Made by a program: the position numbers and the translations under genes
Source of the DNA: Jaltomata sinuosa
Taxonomy: Eukaryota; Streptophyta; Magnoliopsida; Solanales; Solanaceae
Assembly: GCA_003996215.1 (NCBI GenBank)
Contig: QJPP01003504.1
Coordinates: forward strand, 136,001 to 200,000
DNA: 64,000 nucleotides
Direction of reading: 5' to 3'
Notes under the pieces: model-generated
Told to the model about the DNA's origin: nothing
Database searches by the model: none
Seen by the model: only the letters and a program-made list of their open reading frames with translations
In this document: positions 1 to 12,630 of the stretch, piece after piece
How the letters are laid out: each line of letters starts with the position of its first letter
Numbering within the stretch: position 1 is the stretch's first letter

Positions 1-2141
1 GTCCAATCAACGGTTAGCCAAGCACTGGATGTCCAAGGCCAACATCCACTACGAAACTAAAATAGAGAAGCTAAGTTGTCCGCACTCACTGTTTTCCGGC
101 TCAAAGATGCTGCAATCGAAGAGAACCTTCCATGAACCATCTGAAGTAACCCGCTAGCTCATGACTCTGAAACCTAACTCCAATTACTGATCAATGCTTC
201 TGTCAAATCGCCGAGTAGACTCATCTATCACTGATGAACACTATAGAAAACTGGAGCCAGCTTGTCTCTAAATATACAGTTTGCCCAATTTGTAGATGCT
301 GCTGAGACTTGGGTCACCTAAAGAACATAATGAGGAAATCACAACTAATGCACAAGCCCCACAGAGGTAGTTTTGGAAAATCCTACCACATCAATCTCTA
401 CCAGAAGGAATCCTTGCCCCATATTTATCCAAGGAAAATGCCAGTGCACTCTGTACTCGATCGAATCAAGTTATCTGTACACAACCCAAAGCTTACCCCT
501 GGTCACCACCTCACTTAGCCACTAGTAACCCATACAAACATACAAGGAGTCATCTCCCTCCTTTTCTAAAACCATGCGGAACCTTTTCCAAAGATAAACC
601 GAACCTTACAAACTCTTTCTTAAAAGAATTCTCGAGCTATCCCCTTAGCTCACACATTTCTACTGGCACACTTGACAAGGCAAAAAAAAAAGTAGGCCGC
701 TAACCAGCACTATAAGAGAATATCATACGCTAATGCACTTACAATCCCGATGAGCGTCCGTACACCTGAGGAACACACACAAGTGAAAACAAACATCTGA
801 CATCCCGTACTACCGGTGCTTACGTGAGCGAACAACAAATAAGAATCCAAACACAATATGAAGATATGATGGAACTAGGTGTGACAGTAGTGTTGTATGT
901 ACCTCCCCCGACACTCGCAGCTCGTGGCCCCTAGTCCAGATCGGCAAGATCTATGCAGGTCTAAGTGACCACATAAAAAAATCGTGGGGATGTCAAAGTA
1001 TAACTGCTCGGAGTCTATCTGGGTCTAAAACAGTAAACCACAAATCCCAAACCCTTATATAGGGTGCCCAAAGTGCATCCGAGACTAAATCCATAATAAA
1101 AATATGTCTAGCCCTACGGCACAGCCGAGCCCAGTATCAGTATGAAAAATCGATTATAAGATCTTCATAAAATCCCTTATTACTCCAAGAAGATCCATAA
1201 AGTCAGTTCCAATTCCCTTTTATAATCATTTTACTGAAAATGGCCCGTCAGGTCCATGCAAGGTTTAGAAAATCATTTATAGTAGGCCCATAGCCAAAAC
1301 AGTAGTAAAATATGCAGAAAACCCTTTGCACGAATGATATGATCGCAAATAAACAATAGCCCAATGGCTCATAATCAACCTATCACCCCTGCACAGGCAC
1401 AATCAACTCTACAACATAGATAGCCAACCTAGAATCACAACTCGAAGTCTGGGACTCGCGAACATTCCCAAATATCCTACCATCTATGGTCCAAAGGCTT
1501 ATACAAAGGCCACACGGGGCCATGAGGGTAAAACAACAACCAAAGAAAGAAAAAAGGCGACGGAAGAAACAGGCAATGTCTGGGGTGCTAACCTAGAATA
1601 CCCAACCCAAGGAGTCCAACTAATATAGTGGTAACTAATAAACGCAAAGTCAAAGGTAGGGAAAACTGTAACCTTAAACCTAGCCAAAATGCCTCTTAAA
1701 GAATCGGGTGCTTCCCCTACCCGTGATACAGATACACCCTCAAAAAGACTCAGAGTCTTAGCCACAGTGTCCTGAAGAACTGTGGTAGCCATAAATCCTA
1801 CTGGTAGCTAGGCTAACCCCAAAGCCCCTTACCTGATGTAGTAAGCCCGCACTTTGAAATCTTGGGGGCTGAAGGAAGCACTGAAGTAACAGACGCAGAA
1901 GCCTCGTCGTCACCCGCCATCGTACTCATCCTTATGAGAAGGAATGGAACAATGAAGTTTAGAGGTTGATAGAGTTAGGAGTGCATGACAAGGAATCAAA
2001 CAAGATGGAATCTTTCCTATGAATATCCTATAGCCTCTCGCAGATTGGATACAAACATCATCGTACTGATTCACAAGACTCTACTAGACACTTTGCTCTT
2101 GTACTGGCAAGACCAGTGAACCTAGAGCTCTGATACCACTT
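1..2141 (-). mobile_element. Element B internal region, copy 2 (truncated by the window start)
   Basis: This aligns with 16407-19055 at high similarity, apart from a 547-bp block present only in that copy (17102-17648). The deletion point lies at the AGGCCG at 694-699. The ORF at 1499-1792 on the minus strand has a weak counterpart at 18528-18740 but matches no domain I know. No zinc knuckle, protease, RT or integrase motif is visible. The region is therefore non-coding or degenerate retrotransposon leader and body. Confidence 0.75.
2127..2138 (-). other. Primer-binding site (initiator Met tRNA) of element B, copy 2
   Basis: On the minus strand this reads TGGTATCAGAGC, complementary to the 3' end of plant initiator-methionine tRNA. 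It lies three bases inside the LTR edge at 2142. It fixes the orientation of the element (minus) and shows that the LTR at 2142-14894 acts as the 5' LTR of the copy that leaves the window. Confidence 0.85.
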
Positions 2142-4292
2142 TGTCATGATCCAAAACTGGGCCATGATGGCGCCTACGCAACCCTCTGGTAGGCAAGTCA
2201 ACCCAACAATGCGGAAGATAAATGAACAGTTAAAATAAGGAAAGTGGAAGGGAAAAATATAAAGGGAATAGGGACAATAGCATAGATACGTACCAACTAC
2301 AATAAATATACAAAAATGGCCCTAAAGTGACCGAGAAGACAAAATATACATAAGAATCAACCCTGACCTAGTGTCACCGGCATAAGAGTGTCTAAAGTAC
2401 AGAGTAGCTATACAACAGACTCTGTCTATCCAGAATACAAAATATAGACATAATGATGGATGGAAAGCTGTAAAAGTCTCAAGATGCTGGGAGCTCACCA
2501 CGAACCAAACAACTGTTGCCTTGAATGATAGGAAGATCAATGAGGGTGGCTCGTACTAGGTGCTGCATCAAAAAAAAATGCAGAGTGTAGTATGAGTACC
2601 AAAACAATGGGTACTCAGTAGGCATCATAGGCTGATCGAGCGCAGAAAGATAATATATAATATAAATTATAGGAAAGTAAGCTAAATACAAAGATCTACC
2701 AAAATCTAGTTCTAAAATAGAAAACCAAACTAACCGGGCTAACAGAGAAGAAGGTAACAACAATAATCAAATCAAGGCAATAGACAATCCAAGTACACTC
2801 AAGCATGATGCAATACGATGAGGGATGATGTGATGCATGAGTGTATAAAAGTAAAAAGAGTAAAAACATGGTATCTGGTACACCGGGGCACCAGGAATTT
2901 AACATCAGGCTCATCAACAAATGCATAAAAGTGAAACCCAGATATGTGATCATCAGGGCGCTAGGAATCGATCACCTAACTCATCAACAGGAAAGTAAAT
3001 GAAAAGAAGATAGCTCCCGGATCTTCCTTTTACAGGAAAGTACTCTTCCTTTCCTTTCCAAAACCAGTAGTAAAACCCAAGATAGCTCCTTTAAAACCCA
3101 AAAATCCTAATAACCATAGTAAATCTCAAGTTTGAACTAGAAACCTTAAAAATCTCTCTTTTCTATAACGCTAGGTATGCAAATGCAGTATGACCATATA
3201 AATTTCCAAATCCAAAGAATATACCACACAAACAAGGCAAACAAGGCAAACAAGGCAAAAACACCCTCCAAAATAAGAGAATTGACTTGAAACTCCATCC
3301 AATCCGAGCTATGGCCTCGGCCCTATAGGTACACACACAACCGACAATAAAGTGAAAATAATGAAAATAACTACAAAAACCACTAAAAGCATCTACTCTA
3401 CCTCTAAAACCTCCTAAAAAGCATACTAAGGATTCTAAGCTAGCCACAATGATACTACAAGCTTCTAAACTATGGGTAACAACAATAATTCTAATCTATA
3501 ATCTGAAATGGCCAATTTAATACATGTCACAAGATTTAAGCCTAATTCTTCCTATAATCCAACCTAACATTCCAGTAATATACAAGATATAAAATCTAAA
3601 TAATACTCAGTGTAGGAAGTAAACCGTAACCTACCTCGGAGATGAATCGCAAACACGAACTAACACTCGTGTGCCTTTCCCATCTGAAAAACCTCAAAAA
3701 GCTGCCATGCTATCAAAAACATAATCCAGGTGTCAAGACAATAAGAATGACACTCATATTGCTATACAAAAATTTGGGCCGAAAATCGGGTCGGAAAATG
3801 ACCCTCGGGGCTTGCACGATGAAATAAAAAACAAATTTTGCCATTTTATTTGCAACGAGTCCAAGAACTCATGCCCAAAATTTGAGCGCAAACATGACTC
3901 GTTTCGGGGCTCAAAACTGCCCCAAAGTCCTACTAGTTCAAGGAGAAATCAAAGGGAAACCCACGGAATTTTATCGGATGTAAAGAGATTTTTAACAATG
4001 GAAAAAGAGAAAAGGTATTAAGGGGACTTACCAGGCCAATAAAGATGAACAATTAAGCTAGGACCAAAGCTTGGGAGCTTAAAAATGGGGAAAATTCATA
4101 ATGGAGGTGAAGAAAACAAAGTTGGAAATGTTATATATCACTCAACAATTTCTGCAAATGCGAAGATTTTTCTGCAAATGCGAGCGTCGCAAAAGTGGAA
4201 AATCCTCCGCATAGTCACTATTCCTCCTAGCCTCCGCAATTGCAGAGATTTCTTTGCAAATGCGGTGTTCGCAAAAGCGGACATTTGTCCGC
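2142..4292 (-). repeat. Element B shared LTR, distal part (before element A insertion)
   Basis: The edge TGTCATGATCC at 2142 is the reverse complement of the LTR end (...TCATGACA). The segment aligns with 19056-21200 and, inverted, with 61200-63310. It breaks at 4292 inside a run of TCCGC/GCGGA words, where element A sits, and resumes at 14129. Without A and one copy of the 5-bp target duplication the LTR is about 2.9 kb, like the other B-family LTRs here. Confidence 0.85.
4288..4292. repeat. Target site duplication TCCGC (left) of element A
   Basis: TCCGC stands directly before TGATGAACGC at 4293 and again directly after ...CTTATCA at 14128. A perfect 5-bp duplication is what Ty3/gypsy integrases leave. 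It sets both ends of element A to the base. Confidence 0.92.
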
Positions 4293-5776
4293 TGATGAAC
4301 GCTCAAATTGTGCTCCCCAAAGTTGGAGGTCACGACGATTGTGCAGCAAAACAAAACTTATATTTCCCAACGGGTGTCGGGGTCGTACCCAAGGGACTTG
4401 GAGCTAGCTAAATGAAGATTGTGTGAAACGAGTTCACAATGAGAGTAAATGCATAAAATGAGAAAATCAAAAGGTTGGGGGAATTGGGATGTTGTCACTA
4501 CAATTACAATTCCAATCAAAGCTATAAACAAAAGTGGGTGTACCAATCTGAGTAGGTGACTAGGGATGTGTATCCGATGGGGCTCTAATCATGGGATAGA
4601 GTGATTATATATTCACACTTATTCTCGCTTATTGACATAAGTAGCATTGGTCATGGGTATGGATTGTTATCTCTCGATCACCAATCATATATCCGATAAT
4701 CTCGGTTAGAGCATCATCAGTTTGATCAACAAACAACCAATCTAAGCTTGGGGAGGTCACACTATCTCTAGCTTAGACCCTTAAATGGGTGATTCCTTCG
4801 ATAAAAGCTATTTCTAGCCTCAAATCTAGATGGAGTCACAAGTTCCCACTAGTAATTTCACATCTGACACCACGAAATCCCCTTTCAAGCAATCACATAG
4901 TCAAGTAATGAAAATTAATGTTCGCAACCACAAATTTTAGGATTAAAACTTGGTGAATCTACTATACCTATTTCAAATAAGCAATTATAAAGATTAATTA
5001 ACAACACCCATACCCATTTGTCAAGCACCCATCATCAACACACCCCTAAACAAGAGAAATTAGCCACTCATAGCAAAGGAGAGAGATATACCAAATGGGT
5101 AAGTCAAAATCCTCTTCATTGGAGCTGAACTCAATTTGATTACACAAATGGTTAACTAAGAGAATGGATTTAAACCCTCTTCTCTTTGGAGAGGAAAACT
5201 TGTTCTCAAGGAAAAAAACTTTCTCCAATATTCAGGACTGAAGAATGTTTTTTACAATTGTGCCTAAATTGGCCTTTTATCGTTTCCTGAAACTTCACTA
5301 AATTTTAGGACAAAATTGTCCTTTAGGTGGTGTGCGGCGTTATGTGCGGTTTACATATCGTGATTTGCGCGTCGCACACCTTTTCTAGTTGGACCAGTGA
5401 CTTTAGCTAACTTTGGGAGCTTCATGCGAAGGGGGTGCGGTTTGCACCTTGGGATGTGCGCATCACACATCGACCGCACCCTTTAGCAAATTCTTCAGTG
5501 ACTTTTGCAGCTTCATGCGGAGGAGGTGCGGTTCCGACCTTGGCTTGTGTGTGCCGCACGGCCACCGCATCTTAGGTCAGAATCTCCAAATTTTTTGGAC
5601 ACTTGACACTTCACTCCTTTTGAGCTTGTTTTGGGTCCATTTCCTTATTTTTCATGATTTATCAAAAGTATCTGCATAGACATCAATAAAGGCCATAAGA
5701 ACCTCTAAATCTGTTCAAAATATAGCAATAATTCATGGATATAGGCTCAATAATTTGGTAGACTACCGGCTTATCA
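4293..5776 (-). repeat. Element A 3' LTR (1484 bp)
   Basis: The left edge is TGATGAACGC and the right edge ACCGGCTTATCA, so on the minus strand it runs TGATAAGCCG...GTTCATCA. It aligns throughout with 12631-14128. It contains a cluster of GTGCGG/CCGCAC words at 5330-5580 and a GCTATTTCTAGCCTC block at 4807-4821 that is shared with LTR K. Confidence 0.92.
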
Positions 5777-5790
5777 AACCCCCAAACTTG
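5777..5790 (-). other. Polypurine tract of element A
   Basis: On the minus strand this reads CAAGTTTGGGGGTT, ending exactly at the 3' LTR. It is the expected plus-strand DNA primer of a minus-oriented element. Near-copies of it occur further inside at about 6680-6695 and 6719-6735. Confidence 0.75.
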
Positions 5791-7878
5791 AACTATTGCT
5801 TATCCTCAAGCAAGATACTCACAAGGCAAGGAATGAATTATGCTCTAGGCTCAATCAAGGCACAAAAGACTATTTGAAACTAATAAATAAGAAAAAAGAA
5901 TAAATAAAATACTCAAACAAAAGACTCAACTACGATGCTCATCTCAATTTGAACCACCACAAACTCAAGGCATTTGGCCATTTCAAAACTTTTTCCAAAA
6001 GGACTTCATTCTCATTTAAAATCAAGGGAATTTTGTCATTCAAAACAAGACATTTAAGCTTCTCAAGTCATTGGCATGGACCGTCAAGGTTTGCCTCGAG
6101 ATTCGCCACACAACTTGTCTCACTCATTTCCCTTAATTGAAATAGAGACCTCATGTTTCAATTCGAGTGCATGATGCCACTCACCACAAGAGAGAATCCC
6201 ACTCACAATCATTCAATTCACAAATAATTGGAATTATAGGAGAACTAAAAAGACTCTTACTCTCTCAAGGAACTTCTAGTGCATATGCATTGAACCATAG
6301 GCTTTCCTTTCATGTATATCGCAAATAATGTAGGGTATTCAAGCTCAGAATTACCAAGGACTTGCGAGTTACAATGTTGGCTAGGGCTAGGGTGAGGATT
6401 TCATTTGGTTTAAGTGGTTACACCTCCCTAATGCTCTTTGTTCTCATTTCGAACACCGCTCACATTTTCAAATTTCAACTTCACCTTATTTCTCCCTCAC
6501 ACAACCCAAGATTTCTCCTTTTACCTCATGATCATTCAAACTCCTTGTATCGCCTTTGTTTGGTAGCACCTATTTTTGCTTTTCATTTTGGTCATTGGAT
6601 TGAAATTTTGGAGCAAATTTTCAATTCAAACGTAAGGTGCTACCTTGCACTTCTTTTCTTCTCCTCATTTAATCACATACGCCCCCAAACTTAGGCATTT
6701 GCCTATGTTATCCTTCATTCCCCCCCAAACTTAGGCTTTTAGCCTACATTTTATTTTCAAGAAATTAGGGAGGAAGGGTGCCAAGATAGAGGTTTCAAAA
6801 AGGTCAAGGTGTTAACAAGATGCCAAAGAACGGTTACACGCTCAAAGGGTTTCACTAGGGTTGAAGTCATGGGAAGTCATTTGGGTGAAGTGGCTATCAA
6901 AAAGGGCCTAAGGTTATCTTCCAAGCCCGGTCACACCTAAAATTTCACCTTGAATCACATGCGGGGCAAGTTCTAGACGACACTTATGCACAAGAATCAA
7001 GGTAAATCCTCACCACACAAGGCATCATGCCACAAGACTTCTTTCATTAGTCCTAAAATCAATTGGGACAAATGATTTTTGACAAGCTATTCCGAGTTCA
7101 TTACACACTCGTTTATGAGTCAATCAAGCCAAAGCGAGAGTGTGCAAGTCATGACAAGAGAATGCTTTTCCTCAAAAATTCATTTCCCTTCTTCCTTTTA
7201 TTTTCAAAATAATTTGCCAAGAGAAATTTTTTGGTGGACCAATTTCTAGACAAGCAACTACAGACTCAATTCTAAAACTAAAACTTGGCATTTTTCCTTA
7301 AGAAAGTCGCCTCTCAATCTATCATAGGGAAACACCAACCAGGTTTGACACAAAAATAAAAGAAAAGAAAAAGACAATAATTAAAACTTTTGCTCCTTGA
7401 GAAAGAACCGTGGTATTAAGAAAACCCTCGAAGTTTATTTCTAAACTACTATTAACAAGGCGATATCCAATTTTTTGCGCTCATGATTCATTTTAAAACA
7501 AGCCTCGGCATAGGCCTTTAGTGCATTTGCAAACCATGGGTAGTGAAACAATGGGGCATGTAAGACCAACTTGGCAATACAATCTCAATCAACAAAAATC
7601 AAGCCCGGTGAGGGCACAAATAAGCTCAAAATAAAAACCAAACATAATCAAAAGGACTGACAAGGGCAATAGCATCACAATCATCCAAAATGCTCCCGAT
7701 AAGGGCCAAATAAAATCTAGCAGAATGTTATCAAGGCCTAACAAGGGTAATTAAAACTAATATCTCAAGCCCCATCACGGGCACCAACAAAAACAAGTAA
7801 AGCCACCCCTCCCCATAAAAATAACATTGCCCTCAATGCTAATATTTTAATGGGAAGAGAGTGGAACTCCCTGGAGGA
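5791..7878 (-). other. Element A 3' untranslated internal region
   Basis: About 2.1 kb with no credible ORF. Two internal copies of the polypurine motif (CCCCCAAACTTAGG on plus) lie at about 6681 and 6722. The rest is AT-rich sequence without motifs I recognise. Athila-type elements usually carry such a long non-coding tract before the 3' LTR. Confidence 0.6.
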
Positions 7879-7879
7879 C

Positions 7880-9332
7880 TAAGCCTCATCATCATCATCA
7901 TCTGCAGTTGTCTCCTCATCTGTGGGCTTCTCACTTGGGCCAGCACCACCCTTTTGGGAGTGTGCAAAAAATGTGGTCACGGAAAACCCTCTGAAAATCC
8001 AGATTCTGATCATCATCCAACTCTTGATCCTTCTCACCAAGCAACACATCATCCTCATCCACATAGGCTTCAAACAGGTCGTCCAAGGGTCCGGAAATTG
8101 AACGAGGTGGAGGTAAGGTGGTCAAATCTGCTTCTACCATCGGAGCTTTACCTTTGCCCTTGCGAACATCTTCCTGCAGTGTCATGATTGACCCCTCTAT
8201 GACATCGACCCTCTTGCACAGTGAGTTCAAGATATCCATTACCCCTCGTACTGTATCTTTAACAACCCTGTTTATCTTACCGGGTAGCTTCGTGGCTAGG
8301 TCGGCCAACTGTCGCTAATGGATATGAGTTTTGTCCACCATGTTTTGAAGGCTACTTTTGGTCATAGAGGGTGTAGGGGAATGTGGGTGTGCCTCTGAAG
8401 TAGTCTGGGAGGGAGATGAAGCGTCTGGTCTAGCACCTAGCTCATTATTGTCACTCCACTCAACTGCTCAATCCTTTGCCTCATAAACCTGGGGTATCCC
8501 TGTCTATTTTCTTAACAAGGTCAATAGTCCCAATAGTATGAGTGAACTTATCGCAACTGAGGATGGGGACATCGGCCTTAGCACAAAGCTTAGTAATCAG
8601 CACCGGGAATGGGAAGGAGTCTTTTCCTCGATGAGCTTTTCTCCTTATCACCATAGCCGCTATCTCCCCAAAGTTCACATGGTCCCCCGTTATAATGACC
8701 GCAATTAGAATGGCCCCATCTTGGGTTATCTTCTGATCATTTTGGGAAGGCAAGAAATGGTTGCGAACAAGATCATACCAAAGATGAGCCTTGAAGATTA
8801 GGGACCTCCTGGAAATATCTCCCCCATAGTGGACCAAAGAGGGACATCTTGAGCAATGACGGGGGCTGTCTCCTGATATGGCTTTGAGTTAGCCATCAAC
8901 CTAGCTAGAAGTGCAGGAGTAGGCTCGATTAGATGACCCCAATAGATAGCATTGATGGCAGCTGGGGAACAAAAACTTTCTTTCCCTGGACGACAACTAC
9001 ATTTAAGTTGGGGAACTTCTCCTTGTTTCCTTTGTAGCCCTTGGAATCTTGTGTGGCTTGATAAGCTACAAAGAATTCTCAGACTATCTCCTCATAGTAT
9101 CCCCCGGGTACATCCTGGAATGGCTACCACTCTTGATTAGAAAATTATTGGTGTAGGTTGGGCAGCTCACTCCCAACTTCCCCCAGGTTAAAACTCTGCT
9201 CCACATTGAAAGTTCTATTCTTGTCCCGCTTATAGTAGGCCTTCATGCCTTCCACCCCGAAGCAAAGCTTTGATTCTTCCGCTGCAGCCATTCACCTAGG
9301 TTGGCCTCCCATGTTTATCCTTCTAGAAGACA
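7880..9332 (-). pseudogene. Element A second ORF, broken; resembles the putative plant transposon protein domain
   Basis: The minus-strand reading begins with an ATG near 9332 (MSSRRINMGG), continues through several in-frame stops (near 9290, 9140, 9125), is open at 8837-8481, and ends in an acidic tail at 8308-7931. The open core has W-x-L-V-R-N-x-F-L-P-S-Q-N-D, then A-I-L-I-A, V-N-F-G-E-I and I-R-R-K. This order is familiar from the plant-specific transposon-protein domain found in many retroelement ORFs (from memory, PF20167). A coiled-coil-like stretch follows (residues like LNSLCKRVDVIEGSI). Its place after gag and the pol remnant is where Athila elements carry an env-like ORF; whether it is related to that is not shown. 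Function is unknown. Confidence 0.55.
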
Positions 9333-11099
9333 TGTTCTGCATACAATGATTATGAGCCAAAAACAAAAACAAAACCTAAGAAGAAGTTAGCAAACTACAA
9401 AGGATGGAATGCAATAGAATAGAAAAACAAAGTAGGTGATTGTTGGGTTGTGCGGACCACATGCGAAATGCACCAGAGAAAGTGTGCATCGCATATGCTA
9501 TCGCACAAGCAAATAGAAACCTACAGGGATTTTCCACTGAGATGCAAAGCTAGTGCGATTTGCACCATCAAAAGTGCGAGTCGCACCAGGCGTCGCCCCT
9601 CGAAGCAGTGACTGGCTCTTTCTTTTCAACATGGTGCGATGCCTTGTCTGACCCGCACGTCAAGATCTATGAATCATATGCAAAGCGCACAAAGGCACAA
9701 TTGGAATTTTGGGTTCCTTGTGTTTTTGTGAGTTACACATATGATCCATAGAGCAAGGTGTTCTTAATCACTTGGCACCGCGCAACAAACCAATCAACAA
9801 TAAACAAGGGGGACAAGGGATATCATGACCACAACTTTCGGGTACTCAGACTTCCTCGAATTTTCCTTAACACAACAACAAGCAATAAAGGAACTCAACG
9901 ACTTCCCTTAAGATGGATGTTACCCCGTCTATCATTGAGAACATCAAGCCTTCACTTGCAACAATGGGTACTAAAAGTTTTAGCAATAATTAACCCCCTC
10001 CCCGCACAAGATCATACACCCCAAATATAATGCTAACCAAGAATCGTGAGTATACAATCAATAAAATTCAGCCTCAAGAGTCAATTTTCAATCAAAACCT
10101 CATGACAATCGATTATTTTCCCTTAAGAACGACGTCACCAAATCTATCATCGGTCCAAATCATTCATTAGTCACGAGTGGGTTACTCAGACTTCACCCCA
10201 AGCACAGATTTCAAGACTAAAAATTACTACCAATCAATATGCATTAACAAGATTTAGGTTCTACCAAGTTGACACAAAACAATATCATCAATACAACTCA
10301 AAATTGGGGACCCAAAATTTTTGAATCTCACCCAAAACTAACATGGTAATTTTACTAAGCATGCTTCACAATATGAGTTCCCAACCTCTATAAAAACAAG
10401 TATTTAACATCGGAGAACTTACCACAAGTGAAGATTACGAATGGAGGAGTGAAAATTGAAGCTTTTTGGACTTCAACAATGGTGACCCAAGCAGACCTCA
10501 CCGGAGAACGATGGAGGCAATGGTGGTGTAGTGGTGGAGATGGTGGGGAGAGAGGAGAAGAATATTTTGGGAAAAGTAGAGAGGTTTGTGGAAGGTTTTG
10601 GAAGAGAATTTTGAGAGTTTGAGACAAAAGATTGTGGAAGACGGAGAACAGAAGTGATTTTAAAAAGAAAAGAAGAAGAAAAGTTTAGCCGGGTCATCTC
10701 CGGGTCGGGTTGTCAACGGGTTAGGTCAATTAAAATTCAAATATACCTTTCGTGCGCTGCGACATGTGATTCGCACCATCCTTGGTACAAACTGCATGGC
10801 ATTTTGCACATTATCTCTTTTTCTTTCCTAGTTTGCCCAGGTGTCTGTTTCTCCATGCGATGGAGGTGCGACACGCACTTGGGCTCATGCGGTCCGCATA
10901 GCCCAGCGCACGTCGCCTCTATTTTTTCAAATTTCCTTCGTGTATTCTGATTTGGCATGCAGTGTACTGTGCGACACACACAATTGCTTGTGCGGTCCGC
11001 ACAGTCCACCGCACAACCCATTTTTGCCCTGCATTCCCTTGTTCATTTTTCCATCCATGCATTCCCTACAAATACACCAAAAACAACAAAAGATAACCA
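9333..11099 (-). other. Element A internal non-coding spacer with GTGCG/CGCAC words
   Basis: No credible ORF. Two stretches, about 9450-9680 and 10740-11010, are crowded with short inverted words such as GTGCGA/TCGCAC and GCGGTCCGC, the same vocabulary as the LTRs of this element. Open frames at 10388-11197 on both strands overlap one another and look like by-products of this composition. Confidence 0.5.
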
Positions 11100-11174
11100 A
11101 AACAAATAAGGAAACTTGGGTTGCCTCCCAAGCAGCGCTTGATTTATCATCGCGGCACGATGATACTACCTCAA
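11100..11174 (-). pseudogene. Possible remnant of the pol C-terminus in element A
   Basis: Just after the gag stop the minus strand can be read as QALLGRQPK (about 11110-11145). From memory this resembles the last residues of Athila-type pol proteins (..LLGRQP..). If correct, protease through integrase were removed in one internal deletion that joined the end of gag to the end of pol. Only a short string supports this, so confidence is limited. Confidence 0.35.
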
Positions 11175-12520
11175 TCAATCATTCTTTGGGTTGGTGATGG
11201 TGTCACTAGGCAACGTCCCTTTCATCCTCGGGTTCATTTGGCTTGAGAGGTGGTTCATTTGGGCCTCAAGATGTTTGATCGTGGCTGAGTGGGAGCTCAC
11301 AGTTTGGTGAAGTGTTGAGACTTCACTCTTTAGCTCGCTCACTCCCGTATTTGTGGTGTCCACCTTTTTAAAAACCAAGGACAACATGTCCTCCAACTTG
11401 GAATGTCCGGGGTTGCTAGTGCCCGGTTGGTAGAGAAGGTCTGCCTTGTTTGAACTGATATAGGGATTCGAACTTCGGTGATTGAAATGATCACCATCCT
11501 TGTCTCTATCCCGCTAATTCCCTCTCTTTCTTTATCTTGAATCCAACCTTGGTTCTCCTCTCTCAGGCGATAATACCCGGGACGAGAACCCACCGACACA
11601 AAGCACAGTTTGCCATCAACCACTTTCATCAACTCATCATCACTCACTTTGATTTTTGGTGTACTCACTGCATTCACTGTCTTAGCACCACCAGCTCCCA
11701 TTACATGCTTGGCCATCAAATCAATTTTTGTCATCATTTTGGCCATTGTCTCATCACGCTCCTCATCCTTCTTCCTTATTTCATTAACCAAGATGGATGT
11801 GGGTCCTCCCGAAGTTGGCACATCAGCTTCTTTTGTATGCCAAGCTTGATTAGTTTTTTTCATTCGCTCTAACAAAATCGAGGCAATGGGAAAGTCTAAG
11901 TCTATGAAAGTACCACCTACAAGGTTATCAGCCACCAACTTATTCATAAAGTTCAATGATCTATAGAAGCTTTGTAGTAACACGTTGTTTGACAACTCAT
12001 GGCTTGGACACAAGAGAAGCTTCTTTTTGAACCTTAGCCAAACCTCATGAAGTGGTTCATCCGAGAGTTGCCTAAAGTTATCGATCTCATCTCTTAACTG
12101 CATCATTTGAGAAGGAGGAAAGAACCTCGATGTAAATGCCTCAACCAAATCATCCCAAGAGGTGATGGAATCATCCGACAATTCTTCCAACCACGCCGTG
12201 GCTTCCCCCATTAAGGAAAAGGGAAATAGGCGCAATCAGATGTATTCTTGGGAGATATTTTGAATGATGTAAGGTTGGAAAATATCCACAAAATTTCGGA
12301 TATGCCAGTTGGCATATTCATGGGATGCTCCACCAAATAGGCCCTTCATTTGGATTAAGTGGAGCATGGTACTAGTCACGTGAAAGACAATATTTCCCAC
12401 CATAGGGGGTAGGCGGATTGCACCCACACCCCCTTGCATCACAGGCTCAACAACATTAGCATTATCGAAGCCGCCAATGCTCTCATTGTCGTCGACTTCG
12501 CTCATAGGTAGCCTGCTCAA
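11175..12520 (-). pseudogene. gag: Element A gag (Athila/Tat-type capsid), broken
   Basis: It opens at 12520 with MSRLPMSEVDDNES and runs to an in-frame TGA at 12236-12238, then stays in the same frame with LRLFPFSLMGEATAWLEEL. The core shows the Retrotrans_gag pattern: A-x-x-W-L, S-W-D-D-L, F-x-x-R-F-F-P, L-R-D-E-I-x-x-F, E-x-W-x-R-F-K and C-P-S-H-E. A frameshift near 11515 moves the reading to a frame that ends at 11175 with a heptad-rich tail (VSELKSEVSTLHQTVSSHSA) and GTLPSDTITNPKND, the wording usual at the gag-pol junction of Athila-type elements. No zinc knuckle is visible. The product would form the particle shell; with one stop and one frameshift it is not functional. Confidence 0.82.
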
Positions 12521-12608
12521 TCAACCACAAATAACAAACAAAAGTAAAAGAAACAAGTACTCTTAAAGTTATTTCAAATCAACAATCAAAACTAGCTATC
12601 AACTCAAG

Positions 12609-12626
12609 TCCCCGGCAATGGCGCCA
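12609..12626 (-). other. Primer-binding site (tRNA-Asp type) of element A
   Basis: The minus strand reads TGGCGCCATTGCCGGGGA, four bases inside the 5' LTR edge. It matches the complement of the tRNA-Asp 3' end with one mismatch (A for G at position 8), by my recollection of that tRNA. Use of tRNA-Asp is typical of Athila elements. It fixes 12631-14128 as the 5' LTR. Confidence 0.85.
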
Positions 12627-12630
12627 TTTT

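Noticed and set aside
10388..11197. Overlapping ORFs on both strands between gag and the second ORF of element A
   Set aside because: Opposite and overlapping frames open together, no motif is recognised, and the palindromic CG-rich words explain the open frames.
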